Shown: positions 58,421 to 64,000 of the stretch, one piece after another
Layout of the letters: the number at the start of each line of letters is the position of its first letter
Numbering within the stretch: the stretch's first letter is position 1
Translations under genes and position numbers: made by a program
NCBI RefSeq assembly: GCF_014202315.1
Contig: NZ_JACHGN010000003.1
Span: forward strand, 616,562-680,561
Reading direction: 5' to 3'
From: Thermocatellispora tengchongensis
GTDB taxonomy: Bacteria; Actinomycetota; Actinomycetes; Streptosporangiales; Streptosporangiaceae
DNA length: 64,000 nucleotides
Notes under the pieces: generated by a model
Told to the model about the DNA's origin: nothing
Databases searched by the model: none
Seen by the model: only the letters and a program-made list of their open reading frames with translations

Positions 58421-59187
58421 ACGACCGCCATGAGGGACGCACCGCCCTGGTCACCGGGGCCGGGTCCGGAATCGGGCGCGGCATCGCCCGCCGGCTGGCC
58501 GCCGAGGGCGCCCGGGTCGCGTGCGTGGACGTCAAGCACGACCGCGCCGCCGAGACCGTGTCGCTGATCGCCGCCGACGGCGGCCGGGCGCTCGCGCTCG
58601 GCGCCGACGTCCGCGACCGGGCCGAGGTCTCCGCCGCGCTGGAGGCGACCGCCGACGCCTTCGGCGGGCTGGACTACCTGGTGAACAACGCCGGCCTGGT
58701 GACCATGTCGTCGCTGGAGGAGCTCACCGACGAGGAGTGGGACCTGGTCGTGGACGTCAATCTCAAGGGCGTCTACATCGTCACCCAGCTCGCGCTGCCG
58801 TACCTGAAGAAGGCCACCGGCGGGGCCGTGCTCAACCTCTCGACCGTGGAGGCCGAGGTCGTGGTCTCCTCCCAGGGCTTCTGCCAGGTCCACTACAACG
58901 CCTCCAAAGGAGGAGTGAAGATGCTCACGAAGGCACTCGCCGTCGAGTTGTCCCGGTACGGCATCCGGGTCAACTGCGTGGCGCCGGGGCCGGTGGCGAC
59001 CGGCTTCATCCCGGGCGGGGACATCACGTCCCCGGAGGCGATGGAGTTCATGGGGCGGCGGCTGCTCGTCGATCGCGTGGGCCGTCCGGAGGACATCGCC
59101 GCCGCGGCCTCGTTCCTGCTCTCCGACGACGCGTCCTTCATCACCGGGGTCCAGCTCCCGGTCGACGGCGGATGGCTGACACGATGA
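58417..59187 (+). CDS. SDR-family dehydrogenase of the gamma-glutamyl operon
   Basis: 256-residue short-chain dehydrogenase: TGAGSGIGRGIA cofactor loop, Asp in CVDVKHD (NAD preference), LVNNAGLV, catalytic Tyr-x-x-x-Lys in YNASK (near residue 160), PVDGGWL end. Its place between the PuuD-like hydrolase and the glutamine-synthetase-like ligase, with 4-bp overlaps both sides, ties it to the pathway. The E. coli putrescine route has a flavin oxidase (PuuB) at this step; an SDR instead implies oxidation of an alcohol, for example a gamma-glutamylated amino alcohol, to the aldehyde. Confidence 0.9.
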   Translation: MNDRHEGRTALVTGAGSGIGRGIARRLAAEGARVACVDVKHDRAAETVSLIAADGGRALALGADVRDRAEVSAALEATADAFGGLDYLVNNAGLVTMSSLEELTDEEWDLVVDVNLKGVYIVTQLALPYLKKATGGAVLNLSTVEAEVVVSSQGFCQVHYNASKGGVKMLTKALAVELSRYGIRVNCVAPGPVATGFIPGGDITSPEAMEFMGRRLLVDRVGRPEDIAAAASFLLSDDASFITGVQLPVDGGWLTR

Positions 59188-60566
59188 CGGGGCAGCAGGC
59201 GAACGGGCAGCCGGCGTTCGAGCCGCTGGACCCGGCCGGCCTGGAGAAGGCCGGCTTCGACACCGTCATCGTCTCCGGCGTGGACATGCAGGGACGGCTG
59301 TTCGGCAAGCGGATGTCGCCCCGGAGGTTCCGCGCGCTGCTGGCCGAGGGTCTGCACATCTGCACGTGCGTGTACTCCTGGGACATCGAGCAGGGCCTCG
59401 GCCTGGAGGTCGAGTTCGCCGGCGCGCACACCGGCTGGCAGGACTTCCGGCTGGTGCCCGACCTGACCACGCTGCGCCCCGCGGCGTGGCTCGACGCCAC
59501 GGCCATCTGCCTCGCCGACAGCGTGGACGAGGACACCGGCGAACCGCTCGCCGTGGCGCCGCGGACCATCCTGCGCCGGCAGGCCGACTCCTTCGAGGCC
59601 GCCGGGCACCGGCCGTACGCGGCGACGGAGCTGGAGTTCTACCTCTACCACGGCACCCCCGCCGAGCTGCGCAAACGCCGCTACCAGGACCTGGAGCCGA
59701 CGACCCTGGCCCACGCCGACTACAACATCGGCGAGGGAAACCAGATGGAGCCGTTCTTCCGCCAGGTGCGCCGCGCGCTGGAGGCGAGCGGGATCCCGGT
59801 GGAGGTCTCGCAGGTGGAGTACGGGCTCGGCCAGTGGGAGATCAACCTGGAGTACGGCCCGGCGATGGCGGCGGCCGATCAGCACGTCCTGTTCAAGCAG
59901 GCCGTCAAGGACCTCGCCGCCGCCAACGGCATGACGGCCACGTTCATGCCCAGGCCGGTCGGCGACGACCTCGGCTCGTCCTGCCATATCCACGCGTCGC
60001 TGCGCGGCCTCGACGGCGGCACCCCGTTCTTCGACCCCGGCCGCGACCGCGGCATGAGCGCCGTGCTCGGCAGCGCCGTCGCGGGCGTGCTGGAGCACGC
60101 GGCCGATCTCATGCTGTGGTACGCGCCGACGATCAACTCGGCCCGGCGGATCGGCAGCCAGGACTTCGCCGGCAACGGCCTGACCTGGGGCTTCGACAAC
60201 CGCACCACCACCTGCCGGGTGCTCACCGGGCAGCCGTCGGCGACCCGGCTGGAGTTCCGCCTGCCGGGGGCCGACGTCAACCCGTACCTGGCCATCGCCG
60301 GCATGCTCGGCTCGATGCGCCGCGGGATCGCCGACGGCGCCGACCCCGGCAAACCCTCGGCCGGCGACGCGTACGGCGAGATCCACGAGGAGTTCCCGCA
60401 GAACCTGGCCGAGGCCGCCGAGCAGTTCCTGAACAGCGAGTTCGCCGCCGCGACCTTCGGCGCCGATGTCGTGCGGCACTACCACGCCGTCGCCCGCCAC
60501 GAGTGGCGGCAGTTCATGCGCTCGGTGACCGACTGGGAACTCGTCCGCTACTTCGAAGCCATCTGA
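59184..60566 (+). CDS. Glutamine-synthetase-like gamma-glutamyl-amine ligase (PuuA/GlnA3/GlnA4 group)
   Basis: 460 residues with the glutamine synthetase fold. Motifs: ATELEFYLY (metal Glu), QVEYGLGQWEINLEYG, NGMTATFMPRP, GSSCHIHASL (the family ATP/metal His motif with Ser-Cys in place of Gly-Met), APTINSARRI and RLEFRLPGADVNPYLAIAGML. It is of the PuuA-like class that joins glutamate to amines with ATP instead of ammonia. ATG 59184 overlaps the SDR stop (ATGA); ATG 59172 is an alternative. Acceptor likely ethanolamine, a polyamine or similar. Confidence 0.9.
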   Translation: MTGQQANGQPAFEPLDPAGLEKAGFDTVIVSGVDMQGRLFGKRMSPRRFRALLAEGLHICTCVYSWDIEQGLGLEVEFAGAHTGWQDFRLVPDLTTLRPAAWLDATAICLADSVDEDTGEPLAVAPRTILRRQADSFEAAGHRPYAATELEFYLYHGTPAELRKRRYQDLEPTTLAHADYNIGEGNQMEPFFRQVRRALEASGIPVEVSQVEYGLGQWEINLEYGPAMAAADQHVLFKQAVKDLAAANGMTATFMPRPVGDDLGSSCHIHASLRGLDGGTPFFDPGRDRGMSAVLGSAVAGVLEHAADLMLWYAPTINSARRIGSQDFAGNGLTWGFDNRTTTCRVLTGQPSATRLEFRLPGADVNPYLAIAGMLGSMRRGIADGADPGKPSAGDAYGEIHEEFPQNLAEAAEQFLNSEFAAATFGADVVRHYHAVARHEWRQFMRSVTDWELVRYFEAI

Positions 60567-60664
60567 TCCGCACCCCCACGACCCCCGGCCACCCGTCGTG
60601 CGCCGGGACACCCGGCCCATCCCGCGACCGAATCCAAGCTCCATCGTCGCAAAGGCGGTTCAGC

Positions 60665-62242
60665 ATGCCAGCGGACCCGACCCCCCACACCCTGTCCTCC
60701 CACACCTTGTCCCCTCAGTCACGGTCCCCCCAGCCGCGATCCCCCCAGGCACAGCCCCCTGCGCTGCGCGGCGCCGTCCTCGGCCAGCGCGAGGTCGTCT
60801 TCCAGGCCATCAGCCACCTCGGCCCGGCCGTCGGCATCATCATCATCGGCCCGGTGCTCGCCGGGTTCGTCGGCGCGAGCACCCCGCTCATCGTGCTCCT
60901 CGCCATGGTGGCGGTGCTGCTCACCGCCCTGTGCGTCGCCTCCCTGGCCCGCAAGCTCCCATCGGCGGGCGGCTACTACACCTACGTCAGCCACGGGCTG
61001 GGCGAGCGGCTCGGCTTCGTCACGGCCTGGGCCTACTTCCTGTACGACCCGCTGCTGCCCACGCTGACGCTCCTGGTCACCGCGGGGATCCTGACCCCGG
61101 TCATCGAGGCCAACCTGGGCGTCCACGTCCCCTGGTGGCTGATCGTGCTGGTGCTGCTCGCGGTGGTCTTCACCGCGACGTACCGGGGGATCAAGATGTC
61201 GGCCCGGCTCACCCTCGTGCTCGGCGTCGTGGAGAGCGTGATCATGGTGGTGTTCGCCGTGGCCGTGCTCGTCCGATCCGGCGGGGAGTTGAGCCTGGCC
61301 CCGCTGGCGTTCCCCGACACCTCCGGCGGGCCGCAGCCGGTGTTCCTCGGGTTCGTCTTCGCCGTGCTGCTGTTCACCGGGTTCGAGTCGGCCGCCCCGC
61401 TGGCCGACGAGACCGCCGACCCGCGCCGGGCCATCCCGCGCACGGTGCTGTGGTCCACCGTCACCGTCGGGCTGATCTGGGCCTTCGTGGCGTACGCGAT
61501 GGTCATCGGCTGGGGGCTGGAGAAGATCGGCGGCATCGCCGAGGCCGACAACCCCTTCTTCACCCTGGCGGACAACGTGGCCGGGTGGGCCTGGCTGCTG
61601 CTCGCCTTCGCCTTGCTGAACTCGGCGCTGGGCGCCGCGCTGGCGGGCCAGAACGCCGGCGCCCGGGTCATGTACGCGCTCGGCAGGAGCGGCATCCTGC
61701 CGCGCGGCCTGGCCAGGATCCACCCGGCCCACCGCACCCCGGGCACCGCGCTCATCCTCACCACGCTGCTCAACGTGGTCGTCTGCCTGGGGCTCGGCGC
61801 GTGGCTCGGGCCCATCGGCGGCTTCACCTTCATCGGCCTGTTCATCACCCTCGGGGTCATCGTCGTGTACTCCCTGGGCAACATCGCGGTGATCCGCCTG
61901 TACTGGCGGCGACACCGCGCGGAGTTCGGCCCGATCCGGCACGGGGTGGTGCCGGTGGCCGGCACCGCGATCCTCCTCGCGGGCCTGTACTACAGCGTCT
62001 GGCCGCTGCCGGCGTGGCCGATGAACCTCGCGCTCGGCATCGTCGTGTGCTGGCTGGCCGCGGGCGTGGTCGTGGCGGCGCTGCTGTGGCGCACGCGCCG
62101 TGGCGCGCTGATGGACGCCGCCCGGCTCACCTTCGAGGACGGGAACGACGAGGAGATCCCGGCTCCGGCCCCCGCCGGTCTCACCGCGACCGCCGCCGGG
62201 GCCGGCCCGGAAACCCGCACCGACCAGGAGCCGAACCGATGA
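60665..62242 (+). CDS. APC-family amino acid/amine permease
   Basis: 525 residues, 12 helices of the APC superfamily. Signature regions: QAISHLGPAVGIIIIGP in helix 1, LPSAGGYYTYVSHGLGERLGFVTAWAYFL, and GFESAAPLADETADPRRAIPRTV in helix 6. Its place suggests it imports the amine substrate of the operon (PuuP-like role). The N-terminal 30 residues are Ser/Pro/Gln-rich (HTLSSHTLSPQSRSPQPRS) and encoded by short repeats. 98 nt after the ligase gene; its stop overlaps the aldehyde dehydrogenase start. Confidence 0.92.
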   Translation: MPADPTPHTLSSHTLSPQSRSPQPRSPQAQPPALRGAVLGQREVVFQAISHLGPAVGIIIIGPVLAGFVGASTPLIVLLAMVAVLLTALCVASLARKLPSAGGYYTYVSHGLGERLGFVTAWAYFLYDPLLPTLTLLVTAGILTPVIEANLGVHVPWWLIVLVLLAVVFTATYRGIKMSARLTLVLGVVESVIMVVFAVAVLVRSGGELSLAPLAFPDTSGGPQPVFLGFVFAVLLFTGFESAAPLADETADPRRAIPRTVLWSTVTVGLIWAFVAYAMVIGWGLEKIGGIAEADNPFFTLADNVAGWAWLLLAFALLNSALGAALAGQNAGARVMYALGRSGILPRGLARIHPAHRTPGTALILTTLLNVVVCLGLGAWLGPIGGFTFIGLFITLGVIVVYSLGNIAVIRLYWRRHRAEFGPIRHGVVPVAGTAILLAGLYYSVWPLPAWPMNLALGIVVCWLAAGVVVAALLWRTRRGALMDAARLTFEDGNDEEIPAPAPAGLTATAAGAGPETRTDQEPNR

Positions 62243-63711
62243 CCATGACTCCCGTCCTGCCCGAGCAGCGCGACCTGGTCGAGGGCCGCCGGAGCCCCGC
62301 CACGGTGCCCACCGGCGACTGGCTCACCGACCCCAACACCGGCCGGCGGGTGGCCCCCGCGATGGAGTCCGCACCCGAACAGGTGGAACGCGCGCTCGCG
62401 GTCGCGGACGCGGTGCACCGGGAGGGCCGCTGGGCGGGCGCCCCGATCGCCGACCGCGTGGCCCTGTTGCACGCCATCGCCGACGGGCTGGCGGGACGGT
62501 CCGAGGAGATCGCCCATGCCGACGCGATCGACAGCGGCGTGCCGATCTCGATCACCAGGTTGTTCGGCGCCGGGCTCGCCGACGTGGTGCGCGGGGCCGC
62601 CGCCCGGCTGGCGGAGGCCCGGCTCCGCGAGGAACTGCCCGGCGCGGTGCGCCCGGTGCGGCTGCTGCGGCTGCCCTGGGGGCCCGCGGCCGTCATCGTC
62701 CCGTTCAACGCGCCGTCGTTCATCGCGGTGAAGAAGACGGCGTACGCCCTGGCCGCGGGGGCGCCGGTGATCTGCAAGCCCTCCCCGGCGGCGCCGTCCG
62801 GCGCCAATCTGATCGCGGACGTGATCGCCGATGCGCTGGCCGGGGCCGGAGCCCCCGCCGGGCTGTTCCAGTTGCTGCACGGCGGTGCCGCTCCGGGGGC
62901 GTCGCTGGCCGCAGACCCCCGGATACGTGCCCTGTGCTTCACCGGCGGGCGGAGCACGGGCGGCTCGATCGTCCGTGCCTCCGCCGGTGACCTGAAGGCG
63001 CTGCAACTGGAGCTGGGCTCGAACAACCCGGCCGTGGTACGCGCCGACGCCGACCTCGACGCCACCGCCGACGCCCTGGTCGCCGGGTTCACCAAGCTCA
63101 ACGGCCAGTGGTGCGAGAGTCCGGGCAGCGTCTTCGTCCCGGCGTCCCGGCACGACGCCCTTCTCGACGCCATCCTCGACCGGCTCGCCGTCCTGCGGGC
63201 CGGCCACGGCCTCGATCCCGGGACCGGGTTCGGCCCGCAGGCCAACGAGGGGCAACTGGCCCGGGTACGCGGGCAGCTCGACCGGCTGCGGTCGGCCGGT
63301 GGCAAGGTCCTGGGCAGCACGCCCATGCCGGATCTCCCCGGCTGGTTCCTGGCCCCGGCCGTGGTCCGCGACGCCGATCCCGCCGACGCCACCGAGGAGA
63401 TCTTCGGCCCGGTGCTGACCCTGCACCCGGTACGGGACGACGAACAGGCCGTGGACCTGGCCAACCGCCGTTCCACCGGCCTGGCGGGCTACGTCTTCGG
63501 CGCCGACGAGGAGGCGGCGATGGACGTGGGCGCGCGGCTGGAGTGCGGCGAGATCAAGATCAACGGCACCGGCCTGCTGGACCTCACCGAGAACTCGACG
63601 CAGGGATTCTGGGGAGGCTCGGGCATCGGCGGGCACGGCGACGCCGAACTGCTCGCCTTCTTCTGCGGTGCCCGCATCATCGGCGTCGAGGACCCCCGAT
63701 CACCGATGTGA
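62239..63711 (+). CDS. Aldehyde dehydrogenase of the gamma-glutamyl operon (PuuC-like role)
   Basis: 490-residue NAD(P) aldehyde dehydrogenase. Cofactor region VIVPFNAPSF and VICKPSPAAPSG, GFTG-like CFTGGRSTGG, general base Glu in LQLELGSNNPAVV (near residue 256), catalytic Cys in LNGQWCESPGS (near 294) and EEIFGPVLTL. The PWNFP motif is changed to PFNAP, so it is a divergent branch. It should oxidise the aldehyde made by the SDR to the acid. Last gene of the operon; ATG overlaps the permease stop (ATGA). A hairpin terminator follows. Confidence 0.93.
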   Translation: MTMTPVLPEQRDLVEGRRSPATVPTGDWLTDPNTGRRVAPAMESAPEQVERALAVADAVHREGRWAGAPIADRVALLHAIADGLAGRSEEIAHADAIDSGVPISITRLFGAGLADVVRGAAARLAEARLREELPGAVRPVRLLRLPWGPAAVIVPFNAPSFIAVKKTAYALAAGAPVICKPSPAAPSGANLIADVIADALAGAGAPAGLFQLLHGGAAPGASLAADPRIRALCFTGGRSTGGSIVRASAGDLKALQLELGSNNPAVVRADADLDATADALVAGFTKLNGQWCESPGSVFVPASRHDALLDAILDRLAVLRAGHGLDPGTGFGPQANEGQLARVRGQLDRLRSAGGKVLGSTPMPDLPGWFLAPAVVRDADPADATEEIFGPVLTLHPVRDDEQAVDLANRRSTGLAGYVFGADEEAAMDVGARLECGEIKINGTGLLDLTENSTQGFWGGSGIGGHGDAELLAFFCGARIIGVEDPRSPM

Positions 63712-63717
63712 CCGGCC

Positions 63718-63759
63718 GGGACGTGCGAGGCCGCGGTCCGGCCGCCCCTCGCACGTCCC
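63718..63759. terminator. Hairpin terminator after the gamma-glutamyl operon
   Basis: Perfect 13-bp arms, GGGACGTGCGAGG (63718-63730) and its complement (63747-63759), with a 16-nt loop, between the convergent aldehyde dehydrogenase and UvrA-like genes. Confidence 0.8.
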
Positions 63760-63802
63760 CGGCGCCCACCACCTGGCGATCCCGATCCGGCGGGGCCTCG
63801 CC

Positions 63803-64000
63803 TCAGGCGCCGACGTAGGCCGCGAGGTGCTGCCCGGTGAGGGTGGAACGCGCCGCGACCAGATCGGCCGGGGTACCCTCGAACACGATCCGGCCACCGT
63901 CATGGCCCGCACCCGGACCCAGATCGATGATCCAGTCCGCGTGCGCCATCACCGCCTGGTGATGCTCGATCACGATCACCGACCTGCCGGAATCGACCAG
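63803..64000 (-). CDS. UvrA-like ABC ATPase, C-terminal end only
   Basis: The last 65 codons of a minus-strand gene that starts outside the window. The reading gives LVDSGRSVIVIEHHQAVMAHADW, then IIDLGPGAGHDGGRIVFEGTP and a short tail ending in HLAAYVGA. The IEHH motif (H-loop) and LGPGAG-DGG are typical of UvrA and of UvrA-like drug-resistance ATPases (UvrA2/DrrC group). EGTPADLVAARSTLTGQHLA is closer to the UvrA-like resistance branch than to housekeeping UvrA, which usually has a longer tail (inference). Confidence 0.85.
   Translation of the reverse strand: MVDSGRSVIVIEHHQAVMAHADWIIDLGPGAGHDGGRIVFEGTPADLVAARSTLTGQHLAAYVGA

Overview
The window is very GC-rich DNA with dense, often overlapping genes, many GTG starts and some probable leaderless starts. 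It carries Zur- and Nur-like metal boxes, a DUF3073 protein, an Rv1733c-like protein, a large ATP-binding LuxR regulator and an Acg-type nitroreductase. This points to an actinobacterium; a member of the Streptosporangiales (Nonomuraea-like) is my inference from gene content, not a tested placement. No rRNA, tRNA, insertion sequence, prophage or CRISPR array was seen. It reads as ordinary chromosome with several small functional cassettes.

Layout, left to right. 1-3.8 kb: end of an Acg-type nitroreductase, a non-coding 19-bp tandem repeat, and a secreted GH92 alpha-mannosidase. 3.8-10.6 kb (minus strand): a DNA-end-processing operon herA-sbcD(mre11)-sbcC(rad50)-nurA, the same four families in the same order as the archaeal operon. 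Its HerA carries a collagen-like Gly-X-Y extension. A 33-34 bp G/T-rich tandem repeat fills the divergent spacer to a DHA2 efflux pump. 12.8-16.3 kb: a three-subunit PaoABC-like molybdenum aldehyde oxidoreductase. 16.3-24.8 kb: a quinone-oxidoreductase-like MDR enzyme divergent from an HxlR regulator, an SDR, an E-set (glycogen-binding fold) protein, a secreted RTX-like protein, a CrcB fluoride-channel pair with a possible riboswitch, an alpha/beta hydrolase, another SDR, and CopC with a membrane protein.

24.9-33 kb: an unusual fusion of a peptidase-S51-like domain with a CysRS-type C-terminal domain, an unrecognised gene whose end runs antisense into a LysR gene, a TetR/FAD-monooxygenase pair, an Rv1733c-like protein and a rifampicin-phosphotransferase-like enzyme. 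33.1-34.3 kb: a metal-economy block with a Zur-like box before zinc-free rpmG and rpmE paralogues, a strong terminator, then a Nur-like box before Fe-type superoxide dismutase. 34.5-39 kb: a LacI regulator, five operator-like palindromes, a secreted GH16 glucanase with two discoidin domains, and an MFS transporter. 39-44.8 kb: small regulators, a class IV aminotransferase, an OFA-type MFS transporter with its short partner protein, an SRPBCC protein and another MFS transporter.

44.7-49 kb: selB and selA (selenocysteine incorporation), with a 46-bp duplication footprint at their junction, then a sirtuin and a DUF4236 protein. 49-57 kb: a Nudix-like protein, an MscS channel, an alpha/beta hydrolase, a LuxR-type ATPase regulator and a GT39-like membrane glycosyltransferase. 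57-63.7 kb: a FadR-type regulator and a five-gene operon (gamma-Glu amide hydrolase, SDR, glutamine-synthetase-like ligase, APC permease, aldehyde dehydrogenase). It looks like a gamma-glutamylation route for a small amine or, more likely, an amino alcohol. The window ends inside a UvrA-like ATPase gene.
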